Assembly (NCBI RefSeq): GCF_019059575.1
Contig: NW_024882805.1
Coordinates: 62,001 to 126,000, forward strand
Reading direction: 5' to 3'
Length of the DNA stretch: 64,000 nucleotides
Source: Amphibalanus amphitrite
Taxonomy: Eukaryota > Arthropoda > Thecostraca > Balanomorpha > Balanidae
Shown here: positions 22,865-33,918 of the stretch, in pieces
How positions within the stretch are numbered: the stretch's first letter is position 1
Layout: each line of letters opens with the position of its first letter
Made by a program: the position numbers and the translations under genes
Notes under the pieces: model-generated
Seen by the model: the letters and a program-made list of their open reading frames with translations, nothing else
What the model was told of the DNA's origin: nothing
Databases searched by the model: none

Positions 22865-23977
22865 CCCGCGCCCCGTTGGGGGGTCCCGTTTTTCGCCAAT
22901 AACTTCTAAACGCGTTACGCCAGCGACGTCAAACTTTCAGTAGCTTATCATACATACATCAATTTGACACGTTCCCTGAAAATTTGAGCGAAAGCCGTCA
23001 GAAAATTGTTGAGAAGATGACGTTCTAGTGACGTCATGTTCGCCATTTTCGCCTAAAAAACGGCAAAATTTCAAACGCCGCTAACATCTTCATTTTTAAA
23101 AGGAATCAAGACGTAACAAAAAAGGTTATACCTACGTGATTCTACTTTTTCTCTCAAATGGCTATCTCGGTTTTTTGAAAATTTTGGATTTTGACCCAAT
23201 TTTATTTCTTTAAAAAACTGACTTTTTTGGAAAATAATTGTAAAATCCAAAAAATTTTGTGTATCGAAAAAAAGGATATATGTCAGAGAAGTGGTCTATG
23301 TGCACCTACATACCAATTTTCAGAAGAATCGGTTCAAAAATGTGGGATTATTCAAATTTTTATGACGTCACGACACACAATTTTTTTAAATGATTTTTTT
23401 TGGACGTTCTAGACCTCGTACGGAAGCAAAAATAGCACCATTTGATTCGCCGTGAAATACTACATCAGATAGACACCTTTTTAGACCTTAACAACCAACT
23501 TCAAAATTTGACCTCACTTGACCTGACCTTGACCTGACCTCGACCTGAAATTCATCCAGAGGTGGTCCATATCACTTATTGAGTGTGCCTATTGAACTCT
23601 ATGAATAAAATGACCCATAAAACATCCCAGCCAGCCATCTCAAATGGGGCCCACATGGGCTGGAAGTGGGGCATCTGGGGCATTCCACGATAGATCGTAC
23701 CACTTTTTTCCAATTTGACACCCTCATCTCTCGGCCGCCCGGTCGGGGAGCGGAGCCAAATACACGGCAGTGTGCTGACCCGAGGTCAGCGACTTAAGCT
23801 GACCTCATCAAAACAAACAGTATACCATTCGACGCGCCGGAGCTAGGCAAATACAAAGATGCTAAAATCGCGGCTCTGCGACCATTTGTTGCGAGTTATC
23901 TACCAAAAACCGGATCCGTAATTTGCCCCCCCCCCCCAGCAGGGCGCGTATGGCTGAATAGCCCAGCGGGGCGCGGG
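22865..23977. mobile_element. TTAA-class MITE, copy f
   Basis: TTAA flanks at 22861-22864 and 23978-23981. The left end CCCGCGCCCCGTTGGGG pairs with the right end CCCAGCGGGGCGCGGG. Length 1,113 bp. The interior differs from family 1 but has the same recurrent phrases (TTTTTCGCCAATAACTT near the left, TGACCTGACC near 23520) and a C-tract near 23925-23940. No transposase. Confidence 0.75.
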
Positions 23978-23981
23978 TTAA

Positions 23982-23999
23982 CCGATTTAAATGAACTTG
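23982..23999 (+). pseudogene. Left piece of the interrupted non-LTR RT remnant
   Basis: These bases read in frame as the start of a DLNEL-type RT thumb motif. They continue after the LTR element at 29890, where the ACTTG duplication is followed by ...ANWLQLYQLPFNLEKC. The target frame is therefore continuous across the insertion. Confidence 0.55.
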
Positions 24000-24129
24000 T
24001 GGAGGATCTGGAGATGTTATAGTGTGACGTTAAAGTCACGCGACATCTTTATTTTACGAGTTCATGGTTTTTGAGAAAATACACGGAGTTGATATCGAGA
24101 CATGTAGTCCTGTTGTTTTATACCTTACA
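24000..24129 (+). repeat. 5' LTR
   Basis: Direct 130-bp repeat of 29760-29889 with TG...CA ends. It is very short for a Ty3/Gypsy LTR. An AGTGTGACGTTAAAGTCAC segment within it is partly palindromic. Confidence 0.9.
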
Positions 24130-24163
24130 TGGCGCGGTCGGTATATCCATTTGCACTATAGAA

Positions 24164-26665
24164 ATGTCACGTCGTAGGCGCCGTCAAATGGGCGCAATGG
24201 ACAACAGTGCAACGAGTGCAGAGCCTGCGCAAGATGGCAATGTCAACGAGTGTGTGGCATTGGTACAGAGCCAGCAGCAGATGCTGATGACATTGCTGCA
24301 AGAACAACAGCGACTGCAGAGTGAACTGGTGAGACAAAACCAGGAGATGAGACAGCAGCAGCAGCAGCAGCAAACGAGCTGGGCATCGGTGAGAAATGTC
24401 CCTTCCTCGTCCCTCTCCAGCAAGGCTACTTATGACATGTCCATGCAGCAGTGGAGAATTTGGAGACGGGATATTGTGCAGTTCGCTGAGATGTGCGGCT
24501 GGGATGTCAAGACCACCGTCATGAACATTCGTCTGCAGTGCGACGAGAAGTTGAAGCGGGTGATAGAGGCAGAGTTTGGAGATAGATGGATCGAGCTGAC
24601 GGCGGATCAGGCCCTGACCGCCGTGGAATCCATCCTGCGAAAGGCTTCCAATCCCGCCAGAGAAAAGGAAAAATTCCACAAACTGAACCAGCAACCAGGT
24701 GAGACGGGCAAAGCATTTGTGCACCGCTGCGAACAGCAGGCTCTCGAGTGTGACATGGCCTGTCCACACTGCAGCAAGGACTTGTCGGAATGGTACATCC
24801 GTGACAGGGTGCTGGCTGGTCTCCACAGCGATCAACTGAAGATCGATCTGTACCAGAACATTGACAAATATCAAACTCTGGCCAGCCTTGTCGAGAAGAT
24901 CGACATTTTTGAAGCGGCAAGCGCAGGGTGCTCTGTTCTGGCACATGTGGATGCAGACGGAGAGCCAGAGTCGTCAGAACCTGCTGATGACGGTGAAGCA
25001 GCAGTGGCGGCGCTGAAGTCCGCCTACAAGCGAGGAAAGTCAAAGTCTCACCAGAAAGCTGTATCCAGTCTACCAGATCGAGGCGGCACAGTGCACGAGC
25101 GAAGAAATTGCCGAAGAGACATCGTATGTTTCAAGTGCGGTGGCAAAGGTCACCGTCAGGTGCAATGTCCCAGTCAAACCGGAGCAACAGCAAGTCACGT
25201 GGCATCCGACACGCCTAACGGGCGCACAGCAAACTCATTCCATATCCATGGCGTTGATGGACGAGCTAGCAAGCTGGCAGAGGTCTGCTTGACGGTGAGG
25301 CCCAGGACACACAAGGCCGCTCAGTGTCCGGCGGTGGCTGACACAGGAGCAGAGTGCTGTGTGGCAGGGACACAGCAGCTGAAGATGTTGGACTTGAAGG
25401 TGTCCGACCTGGATAAAGCCCACGGCAAGATTCGCCATGCCGGAGGTGGTGCATTGAGAGCCCTGGGAAAGAAGAAATGCACGCTCCAGCTGGCCAACAG
25501 GACCACAACACAAGATGTCTTCTTCATCCAGGGGGTAGAGCGTTTTTTCCTATCTGTAGACGCGTGCAAAGATCTGGAGCTGATCAACAAGAACTTCCCA
25601 TACCACACACAGGATTCTGTGATGACAGCCGGCGCGGTGAGCAGCGATCCCGCTGTGAGCCTGTCTGGGCCGGGGAAGAGGACCATGCCGGCACGCCCTG
25701 ACCAGATGCCGTTTACCCCCACAGAAGGGAACGTGCCGCAGCTGGAAAGATTCTTGAAGCAGCAGTTTGCTGACACCACCTTCAACAGAGAGGCTGTGCC
25801 TCTTCCAGCGATGAACTGTGTGCCGCACACGATTCACCTCATGCCGGAAGCGATACCGTTCGCGCGTCACACGCCCATTCCAGTGAGCAAACATTGGGAA
25901 GACGAAGTTAAAGCTCAGCTGGACGAGGATGAGCGAATGGGAATAATAGAGAAGGTCCCGGCAGGCCAGCCTACCGTGTGGTGTGCCCAGATGGTAGTGG
26001 TGCCTAAGGCAGATGGAAGACCACGTCGAACCATCGACTATCAAGAGCTGAACAAGTTCTGTGTAAGGGAGACGCACCACACCAGAGTCCCGTTCGACAT
26101 GGTGTCGTCCGTCCCGAAGCAAACCTACAAGACAACACTGGATGCCTACTGGGGCTTCCACCAAGTACCGCTGGCTGAGGAAAGCCGACCACTCACGACG
26201 TTTATCACGCCGTGGGGCCGATATAGGTATCTGAGGACACCTATGGGCCACTGTTCAGCGTCTGATGCCTATACAAAGAGGTACGACGATGCGGTGGTTG
26301 ACATCGACAGAAAGTTCAAGTGTGTGGATGACGTGCTGCTATTTGACCACGGCATAGAAGAGGCCTTCTGGCACTGCTGGACATACCTAGATGCGTGCGG
26401 CAGAGCAGGTGTGACGCTGTCACCTGAGAAGTTCAAATTCTGCAGGCGTGAAGTCGAGTTTGTCGGGTTCAAACTCGGCTGGGACGCATATGGACCGGCC
26501 CAAGGGAAGCTGGCGGCCATCTCTGAGTTCCCGATGCCAGCTACCCCAACCATCACAGATATCCGGTCATTCGTCGGTCTGGTGAATCAGGTGGCGCCAT
26601 TCGTGGCAACGGCAGTGGTCGATAAAACTTCCAACGTGCCAACGCTCGTTGGAGCAAGATATTAG
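24164..26665 (+). CDS. Gag-Pol polyprotein, 5' part (Gag, protease, RT), interrupted
   Basis: The first ATG of the frame after the LTR and primer site is at 24164. The Gag part has a Gln-rich coiled segment (residues about 40-80). A CPHC motif occurs near residue 200, and a CCHC zinc knuckle (C-x2-C-x4-H-x4-C) at about 322-335. An aspartic protease motif DTG begins at about residue 393. RT motifs follow, with the catalytic CVDD (variant of YVDD) at about 720-723 and GLVNQ near the end. From 26613 the frame runs into the inserted element and stops at 26665. Before the insertion the frame continued without shift into 27704-29643, together about 1,460 residues, so Gag and Pol appear to be one fused polyprotein. 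Confidence 0.85.
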   Translation: MSRRRRRQMGAMDNSATSAEPAQDGNVNECVALVQSQQQMLMTLLQEQQRLQSELVRQNQEMRQQQQQQQTSWASVRNVPSSSLSSKATYDMSMQQWRIWRRDIVQFAEMCGWDVKTTVMNIRLQCDEKLKRVIEAEFGDRWIELTADQALTAVESILRKASNPAREKEKFHKLNQQPGETGKAFVHRCEQQALECDMACPHCSKDLSEWYIRDRVLAGLHSDQLKIDLYQNIDKYQTLASLVEKIDIFEAASAGCSVLAHVDADGEPESSEPADDGEAAVAALKSAYKRGKSKSHQKAVSSLPDRGGTVHERRNCRRDIVCFKCGGKGHRQVQCPSQTGATASHVASDTPNGRTANSFHIHGVDGRASKLAEVCLTVRPRTHKAAQCPAVADTGAECCVAGTQQLKMLDLKVSDLDKAHGKIRHAGGGALRALGKKKCTLQLANRTTTQDVFFIQGVERFFLSVDACKDLELINKNFPYHTQDSVMTAGAVSSDPAVSLSGPGKRTMPARPDQMPFTPTEGNVPQLERFLKQQFADTTFNREAVPLPAMNCVPHTIHLMPEAIPFARHTPIPVSKHWEDEVKAQLDEDERMGIIEKVPAGQPTVWCAQMVVVPKADGRPRRTIDYQELNKFCVRETHHTRVPFDMVSSVPKQTYKTTLDAYWGFHQVPLAEESRPLTTFITPWGRYRYLRTPMGHCSASDAYTKRYDDAVVDIDRKFKCVDDVLLFDHGIEEAFWHCWTYLDACGRAGVTLSPEKFKFCRREVEFVGFKLGWDAYGPAQGKLAAISEFPMPATPTITDIRSFVGLVNQVAPFVATAVVDKTSNVPTLVGARY

Positions 26666-27695
26666 CAATACTTGGAAGAGCTGGAGACAGTCCGCCCGTC
26701 TACATGGATGCTTCCTTACGCCTAAAGTACAGCATTGACTTATGACTTACTAATCGTCCGGTGCTGTTATCGGCTGCTCGGTACCGCGTGTATGTTCCCT
26801 CATTCACTCCTGATCACCCTTCGGTCACCCCTCGCTGGGTCGGGCCAGTCGGCTATTTTTATCCTCTTTCCGGCTAGGCCACCCGCTGAGCTCCCGCCGT
26901 GCCGCGCCGTCTGCGAGGGACCTGACCCTTCTGCCGGCAGAGGTTTCTCCAGGTGTCTACAAGGAGCCATCGTAGCGCTAAGGGTGTGCTCCGCATACAC
27001 ATACATTGATTTTCGCCCTTACTAGCAGGGCCGCTGGCACGCGTTGGCAGCGCCCTGCGGGCATTTTTTCGCTTAGGGTCATTTTGTGGTGAGGAGGATC
27101 AGAAAATCACCCTTCCAACTTTCTCCAGGCCTGGGTGTTTTATCGAGCGCGCCTGAAAACGCACAGTGAACCGAAATCACACTTCGATTGCGTTACTTCG
27201 TATTAGGTAATACGATAAAAAGTCCGCTCTTTTCTCAATCAATAAGGACAAGTGCGTTAAAGCACACATATAAACTTTTAAATTAAAAGCTTTAAAATGC
27301 TAAATTTCAACATCTCTAAGCTGATGATAATCGTTAGTTGTTTCAGACTTTGGCGCGAAAACGTAGGCATTCAGATCCACCGTGCAACCGGTCACCGTAT
27401 GCAGTAGTGTGATGGTGTGAGTTGGGGAATCAAGGGCGTATGGGGAGAAGGTGAGGAGATACCGGTGTGCCGACGCGGCGGATGGCAGTGAATTTTCAGG
27501 ATAGGTAGCAAAAGGCTCATTCCCAGACGTTGTGCCAAATTTTGCGGCGCTACGCGACGCCAACTTTTACGCTATTCGCGAAAAAAAAAATTAGGAAGGC
27601 TGCCCCCCCCCCCCCGCCAGGCGAGGGCTAAGTTGGAGACAGTGATGGGACTAAGATGTTCGTTGGAGCAACTCCAAGCATTTTATCGACCTCTG
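26613..27695. mobile_element. hAT- or P-like TIR element inside the LTR element
   Basis: Termini CAGTGGTCGATAAAA and, on the complement, CAGAGGTCGATAAAA form the TIR. GGCAACGG is duplicated at 26605-26612 and 27696-27703. An 8-bp duplication with CA ends points to hAT or P superfamilies. Length 1,083 bp with no transposase, so non-autonomous. The subterminal phrase CGTTGGAGCAA recurs near both ends (about 26647 and 27661). A TTAA-class MITE-like end (CGCCAGGCGAGGG, near 27615-27627) and a GC hairpin relative (near 27540) lie inside, so a second nested element is likely but its left end is unclear. Confidence 0.8.
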
Positions 27696-27703
27696 GGCAA
27701 CGG

Positions 27704-29643
27704 CACCCGTCATGGAGCCTTTCAGAGAGCTGCTAAAAAATCCCCAATCGAAGCATGTGTACTGGGACGACCAGCTAAGGAGACGGTGCGAGGAGGTGAA
27801 GTCACAAATAGCCGAGCTGGCGGCACGCGGTTTGCAGTATTATGACAAGCACAAACCGACCGCTCTGCTGACCGACTGGAGCAAGACTGGAGTCGGCTTC
27901 GTGGTTCTACAACAGCATTGCAAATGTACAGGCGGGGACAAGCCGTTTTGTTGTCCGAACGGATGGAAACTGGCACTGTGCGGAAGCCGTTTCCTGACGC
28001 CAGCAGAGCAGCGATATGCCGCTGTGGAAGGAGAGGCCCTCGCAATCGTCTGGGCCCTGCGGAAGGCAAGACTGTTCCTGTCAGGCTGTCCAAATCTGGA
28101 GATTATCACTGATCACAGACCGCTAGTGAAGCTGTTCTGTGACAGGCAGCTCAAGGATATCTCCAACCCACGGCTGTTCCGGCTGAAGGAGAAGACTCTC
28201 CTGTTCAGGTTCTCTATTCGGTTCCGCCCGGGTAGATTGAACGCCATAGCAGACACGCTGTCTCGCTATCCTGTGGAAAGGATAGGGCCGTCCGAAGCAG
28301 ACCTGGCATTGGAAGACGAGCTGACCGTGGCGGCCATGACAGCGCTGGAGGAGTGCAGTGACATGATCACTGTCGACCAGGAGATGGTGCGTCAGCATGC
28401 ACAAAATGATGGAACCTACCAGCTGCTGAAGCAGCGCATTGAAGGAGACACGTGGCCAGGAAGCTGCTCAAACGAGGTGAGCGAATTGAAGGCATTCTTC
28501 AAGGTGCGGAGCAGTCTCAGCGTGGTGGATAACTTGATATGCTACTCACACGAAGGTGGCGCCCTGAGACTAGTCATCCCAGAAACCCTGAGAACGCTGG
28601 TCGCTCAAAATTTGCACGCAGCACATCAAGGCACAGGAAACATGCTGAGGCGGGCCAGACAGGCAGTGTCCTGTCCAGGATTTGAAGCTGATGTGGACAG
28701 GGCGAGGCTTCGGTGCACAGAGTGTGATTACCATGCACCCTCGCAGCCAGCTGAGTCACTTATCATGACACCACCGCCCGAATACCCGTTCCAGCAGGTG
28801 GTTGCTGACCTATTCGAGGTGCGCGGTCATCGCTACATGGTGTACGCCGACCGACTAACGGGGTGGATCAAGCTGGATCATCTCCGCTCGTTCGCATCCA
28901 ACATCATCATACCGATACTGCAGCGGCATTTCTCCCAGTACGGAGTGCCAGAGCAAATATCGATCGACGGAGGGACCAGTCTCGTCAGTGCGGAGATGAC
29001 TGGGTTCTTCCGACGGTGGCAGGTGGATGTTCGCCAGTCATCCGCCCAGTACCCACAGTCGAACGGAAGAGCAGAGGCAGCGGTAAAGTCTGCTAAGTCA
29101 ATCATGCGAAACAACACAGGAGATGATGGCAGTCTAGAAATGGAGAAGATCGCATCCGCCCTACTACAGTACCACAACACGCCGCTCCGAGAGGGCGATA
29201 AGTCGCCCGCGCAGCTGCTGATGGGGCGGCAACTGAGAGGTGGTGTGCCGGTCCCGGCGACCCTGCTGCGCGTGCAGGATCATTGGCGGGAGGACTTGGC
29301 CCGCAGAGAGAGGATGATGGCTCAGAAGGCTGACCGGCTAGAGAATCTCTCCAGCAGGACTTGCCGTGACCTCACCAAGCTGGCAGTGGGTCAGCGTGTA
29401 CGAATCCAAAATGCTGCGACTAAGCGATGGGATCGGACCGGAGTGGTAACGCGGATTCTTCGTGCGGTCAGACAGTACACTATTCGTCTGGATGGGTCTG
29501 GTCGACTGGTTCTCCGCAACAGGAAGTTCCTAAGACCACTACGCACAACAGGAGAGGAACGCGATGTCCCATCCCCAAGCAGCACCAACCCGGAGCCACC
29601 GGTGCCACCGCGCCGGCGTTCCGAGCGCCTCGCGCTGCAGTGA
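27704..29643 (+). CDS. Gag-Pol polyprotein, 3' part (RNase H, integrase), separated by insertion
   Basis: The frame resumes mid-codon at 27704, completing the alanine codon split by the insertion; the first internal ATG is at 27712. RNase H acidic residues are visible in LLTDWSKTGVG, AVEGEALAIVWAL and IITDHRPL. The integrase zinc finger appears as LHAAHQG...CTECD. Its DDE core appears in VVADLFEVRG, ISIDGGTSL and SNGRAEAAVKS. A basic C-terminal tail (PPRRRSERLALQ) precedes the TGA at 29643. No frameshift or internal stop is seen, so the only defect of this element is the insertion at 26613. Confidence 0.85.
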
Positions 29644-29759
29644 GCCGGCTCAAGGAGTATAGACGGTACTGGGGCCAGAGCTGGTACCCACGTGCGGTCC
29701 ACGTGACAAAACGACACGTGTACGAGTGGGAGAGGGGAATATGGAAACATAAGGGGGGT

Positions 29760-29889
29760 TGGAGGATCTGGAGATGTTATAGTGTGACGTTAAAGTCACG
29801 CGACATCTTTATTTTACGAGTTCATGGTTTTTGAGAAAATACACGGAGTTGATATCGAGACATGTAGTCCTGTTGTTTTATACCTTACA
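29760..29889 (+). repeat. 3' LTR
   Basis: Identical to 24000-24129 by direct comparison, followed by the ACTTG duplication. The polypurine tract AAGGGGGG lies at about 29751-29758. Confidence 0.9.
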
Positions 29890-30645
29890 ACTTGCAAACT
29901 GGTTGCAGCTGTACCAGCTTCCGTTCAACTTAGAAAAGTGTCACGTTCTTCGAATCTTCACCTTGGCCCTGGGAACCAGAACGCGATATACACAATGCTG
30001 GGGAGACCATTGGAGGCCACAGAGAGTGAGAAGGACCTGGGAATAGTTGTCGACGGGTCGCTTGACTTTCACCAGCAGACCGCAGTATCTGTCGCTAGGG
30101 CAAACAGGGTTCTGGGCCTGGTTAAGAAATCGTTCGCGAACCCCGACGTGAAGTCTCTGCCCTTACTTTTCAAGTCCCTGATTCGGCCCCACTTGGAGTT
30201 TAGCAACTGCATCTGGGGCCCCTTCTCGATAGGAGATCAATAGCTGGTTGAGAGGGTGCAGCGCAGAGCAACGAAGCTGGTGCCAGAGCTGCGTACGAAG
30301 CCTTACTCTACGAGACTGCGTCTGTTTGGTTTACCGTCGCTGACGTACCGCCGACGACGGGGCGACATGATCGTCATCTACCAGATCCTCCACGACGCGA
30401 TGGAAGTTGACGATGAACTTCTTCGCCTGTCCGAGACTGGGATCACGCGGAGTCACGGCTTGAAGCTCCACAAGCCCCAAGCCATCTCTAGAGCAAGACG
30501 GAACTTCCTCAGCGTCAGAGTGGTCAACAGTTGGAACAGTCTGCCTCTAAACGTCGTTGCTGCACCCTCTGTCAACACCTTTAAATCCCGGCTGGACATC
30601 CACTGGGAAGCTATCCGCTTCTCCTCTGTCTTCGACGACCAGTAA
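29890..30645 (+). pseudogene. Non-LTR reverse transcriptase C-terminal remnant with an in-frame stop
   Basis: The frame encodes an RT thumb and C-terminal region of the jockey/CR1 type: NLEKCHVLRI, KDLGIVVDGSLDF, SLIRPHLEFSNCIWGPF, then an in-frame TAG at 30241-30243 where such proteins continue. After it the same frame resumes (LVERVQRRATKLVPEL) to a TAA near 30645. The catalytic RT core is absent. The ACTTG duplication shows that the LTR element inserted into this older copy. The element is dead by truncation, nonsense mutation and interruption. Confidence 0.75.
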
Positions 30646-30754
30646 ACTAGCACGAGCAGTACTTAGAGTAAAGATCCGGACCAACAGATCTACACAGGCC
30701 TCTAAATTCCGTGTACTCCTAAGGTAAGGTGAAGTCAGGTAATATATAATACTG

Positions 30755-30877
30755 AACGAGGCCGGTGTAAATAAATTTTCAAGACCGAGGTCCTTACTGA
30801 ATTTTTGAACGAGGCCGAAGGCCGAGTTCAAAAATCAGTAAGGACTGAGGTCTTGAAAATTTATCACCGGCCGAGTT
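30755..30877. repeat. Foldback palindrome of about 123 bp
   Basis: Arms of about 50 bp run from AACGAGGCCGGTG to CACCGGCCGAGTT and are almost fully complementary, with a GAGGCCGAAGGCCGA centre. No clear target duplication. Either a foldback MITE or the tail of the neighbouring retroelement. Confidence 0.6.
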
Positions 30878-31238
30878 TGGTATGTATTTTACTGTATGCC
30901 AACGATAAAATAATTGTCTAGACCGAAGCTCTTAGCCGTTTTTTGAACGAGGCCATACCAAAATGTTGACTTGGTAATTCGTTTTTGACCGTGGTCAATT
31001 TGCTTACACCAGTTATTACCACACCCCTCTGGCTAATGTATTTGAATAGGCCAGGCATACAGTAAATGACACTAACGCACCTGGGATTCAACTGAAATGA
31101 AGCGTCAGCCAATGCCACCATGACTTTTAGACGCATCAACTTCTTGGCCTATGCGCTCACTATCAGCTAGTACACCTTTTCGTATTAGCTTTGGTCTTTG
31201 GACCATTGAACAAAACATGTGTACCGACATTCGTCATA
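30878..31238. other. Intergenic, no gene recognised
   Basis: Degenerate GAACGAGGCC-type phrases near 30915-30955 echo the adjacent palindrome. Nothing else supported. Confidence 0.4.
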
Positions 31239-31242
31239 TTAT

Positions 31243-32432
31243 CCCGCGCCCCGCTGGGGGTCCTGGATTTCCACGCCCTGCTGGGGGGGGGGGTGTTTGA
31301 ACACCCCCCCCCCTTGTAACTCGGCTCCTGGGCCACGTAGCGATACGCGGAAGGCGGCGTTCGAAAGAGCGTCAAAAATAATGACAAAATCACTTCGGTC
31401 AATTTTCTGGTCAGGTCAAAGGTCAGGTCACTAGAGGTCATTGAAGGCAAAATTTCGCCGATTTCCAGGTCGAATGTCGAAAATTTCCAAGAAGCCAACG
31501 CATAACTCGAGAACCAATAGAGGTACAGCGCCGCGGAAAAGCGCATTCGATAGCCCTATTAACGCCCTTTCTGAGTAATTCTCTCAGATTTGACCTAACG
31601 TCAACGGTTTTGCCTGCAGGGGGCAAAAACTGCAAAAATAGCCGATTTTTTCGGAAACAGTTTTTCTGCAATAACTTTTGCCCCAAGCCTTGTACGAGCT
31701 TACTTTCACCAGCATCGTAATCCTCTTGTCAAGACGCATCGAATGAACTATAACTTGACCTTAAAAGATCAACTTGAAAATTTGACCTCAGGTCAAGGTC
31801 ATGACCTGACCGGAAAGGGTCATGTTGCATATCAGTCGATCCGTATCGTCGAGCTGAACACATCGAAGGCGTTTTCATCGCTCTAGCATGCCTCTATCAA
31901 AAGTTATTTGCAAAAAACTGTTAGATACCATTCGTGACCTAAGATGACCTCAGGGCATAAACAAGGGTCACGGACACCATTTTCATGTTCAGTGTGTCTA
32001 AACCACTTGTAATTCGGTGTTTGGGAGTGTTTATAATGTCTTTCATCCAAAAGAGGCGCATTTCAATTTTCTCCCATTGACTTATAATGGGGAGGTCGCA
32101 AAATTGACCTGACCTTAGGTCATCGATATCAAAATTCTGAGATATACATTTTGTACATGCTATTGCTCTTAGCAATCGCTGAAACTTTCAAAGTGATCGG
32201 TCACTCGGTGTAGCTATGACAGACATTGAAACTTTTTATGAGGTGAGGTCACTTCAAGTGACCTGGTGACCTGACCTTGAATGACCTTGGTCTGAAATTT
32301 TCACAACATGTGTAGAATTGATGTATGATAAGGTGTACCAAAAACGGCGGCGCTCCGCGCCGCCGTTTTTGAGATATTCGCGAAAAACCACCAGGGGGGT
32401 GTTCAAACACCCCCCCCCCAGCAGGGCGCGGG
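31243..32432 (+). mobile_element. TTAA-class MITE, family 1, copy h
   Basis: The 1,190-bp element is very similar to the copy at 7626-8816 throughout. Right flank TTAA at 32433-32436; left flank TTAT at 31239-31242, probably a mutated TTAA. It has the G-tract/C-tract hairpins at both ends, the GC hairpin at 32340-32370 and AGGTCA-rich interior. Confidence 0.85.
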
Positions 32433-32436
32433 TTAA

Positions 32437-33479
32437 AGGTCGCGCTACAAATGGGTGGTTGGTCACACAGAATCACCGTTTTGCAAAACTGTTCGGTGGT
32501 CCTTTACAACTTGACATTGAGCGAGTGGTTCAACATTGTGCAAAAAAAATCGTCCATGTTTGAAACTATTCGTCTCATGCCGGGCTGGCTTGCTCAATGC
32601 CGAAGTCTGGCGAAGTGTCAAATTGTCTTGCAGATCGCTCTTTCCAGTGTTCAATATGTTTTGCTAAAGGGCTGAAATGAAACACACAACGTCAAAAGAC
32701 TTGTGCTCAATGCCGATTGTCGAAATGGTTCCTCAAACAGTTATGGCTAATGGTTGAATGCATTGCAAAAAGGTGTATTCCCACTTTACGTTTGACATTT
32801 TTCTCTGCATAAAAGTGCTGCTAATATCGGGTTTGATTCAGCTAAAACGGCGCATGCACTGATACCTCAATATCGACCATCTGGATGGGTTAGTTGCCAT
32901 TTCAGCCGATAGGCGCCGCTAGTGCGCGGTTAAATTCGGACGGGCCGTAACCAACTAGTGTGCAAGGCCCCTAGTGTGTCTATTGTCACGTCGTCGGTCG
33001 GGGCGGCAGACGGGCAGTGGCTCTCAAGAGGCGCTATCTGACTTGACCCGACCTGACCTGACCTGAAAGGTGCTAACCTAACCCGAGTTTCCCAGATAGC
33101 GGACGGTCTTGACTGAGAAGGAACCTGAGCTGAGAAGTGTACCTACGTGCCCTGAGAAAAATCAAACAACCAAATCTGAGAGATAGATGGTGCAAGAGGC
33201 TATTGCGACCTGCGACTGCATACACTTGACCTGTTCACCAGTGATTGATTATAAGACACAAGCCTGTGATGTTTGATTTGACAAACTATTGGAGCCATTA
33301 TTCCCGCTGATATTTTTGAAAAGTCAGTTGTCATCGTCGGCCACCATCCCAAATCCCGATGAAGAAAATTCATTGAGAAGTGAGCAGCTTTTTCTTGAGA
33401 TTTGTCTTCTGTGATTGGTCAATGGTCATGGAACCTGGACATTAACATCAGCTTGTCTGCTTGGTGGAGTGAGCTGATT
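32437..33479 (+). promoter_or_regulatory. Gene B 5' flank
   Basis: About 32780-32960 and 33000-33070 match the gene A flank at about 12060-12320, including TTTCAGCCGATAGGCGCCGC and the TGACCTGACC run. A TATA-like ATAAAAG is at 32809-32815. No coding feature. Confidence 0.5.
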
Positions 33480-33611
33480 CGTCACTCGGGCCGTCACTTG
33501 ACCCGTGACCTGACCTGTGACCCCGTCCATATCGTGACCCGTGACCTGATCAGTGACCCGTCACTTGACCTTTGACCTGACCCGTCACCTGGTCCTGACC
33601 ACTGGGCGGTC
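33480..33611 (+). promoter_or_regulatory. TGACC half-site array abutting the gene B start codon
   Basis: A counterpart of 12838-12954 with the same terminal phrase CTGGGCGGTC before the ATG, slightly longer because of extra units. Conservation in both paralogs supports a role or a shared 5' UTR. Confidence 0.5.
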
Positions 33612-33918
33612 ATGTCAGCAGTGCTAATCACTCTCTCCATCTTCTCTGCCCTCTGCTCCAACATCGCCGCCTCGGTCATCAAGACCTGGTCTATTAGACA
33701 GGCCGGCACGTTTACAAGCCACCCAAACATCACTCTCGTCGCTCCCTCTCTGTCAGCCTGCTCAGCTGAGTGCACCAGCCTGAGACGGCCATATTGTGAG
33801 GGGTTTACTTACCTGGAGGATGGGACGTGTCGGCTCTATTTGGAGTGTACCAACCACGCGAGACCTCAGCTGGTTGCAACGGCGGACCCTCGTAGCTACA
33901 GGCTGTCGACTTGCCCAG
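33612..33918 (+). CDS. PAN/Apple-C-type lectin protein B, exon 1
   Basis: The paralog of 12955-13261 with the same 307-nt length, start context and donor (CCCAG|GTGAAT at 33919). It encodes a signal peptide and PAN/Apple-like module. Differences from protein A are A4V, T23I, K59R, D88V and T91A; all cysteines and the NIT sequon are kept. The matching phase-1 acceptor with homologous lectin exon is at 60166, which implies a 26,248-bp intron full of transposons. Whether that intron is spliced correctly is unknown; the exon may instead be orphaned. Confidence 0.75.

Larger units (their letters stand above)
24000..29889 (+). mobile_element. Ty3/Gypsy-like LTR retrotransposon, interrupted by an hAT/P-like element
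   Basis: The element is bounded by 130-bp LTRs that are identical by eye and by the 5-bp duplication ACTTG (23995-23999 and 29890-29894). The LTRs start TGGAGGATC and end CCTTACA. A primer-binding-site candidate starting TGGCGCGGTCGG follows the 5' LTR at 24130, and a G-rich purine tract (AAGGGGGG) precedes the 3' LTR. Gag, protease, RT, RNase H and integrase occur in that order in one frame, the Ty3/Gypsy order. Identical LTRs mean recent insertion. A 1,083-bp DNA element splits the polyprotein at 26613, so this copy cannot make a full product. Confidence 0.9.

Noticed and set aside
24071-24163. Upstream extension of the Gag frame into the LTR
   Set aside because: The first codon there is TTG and the sequence lies in the LTR and primer site; the ATG at 24164 is the better start.
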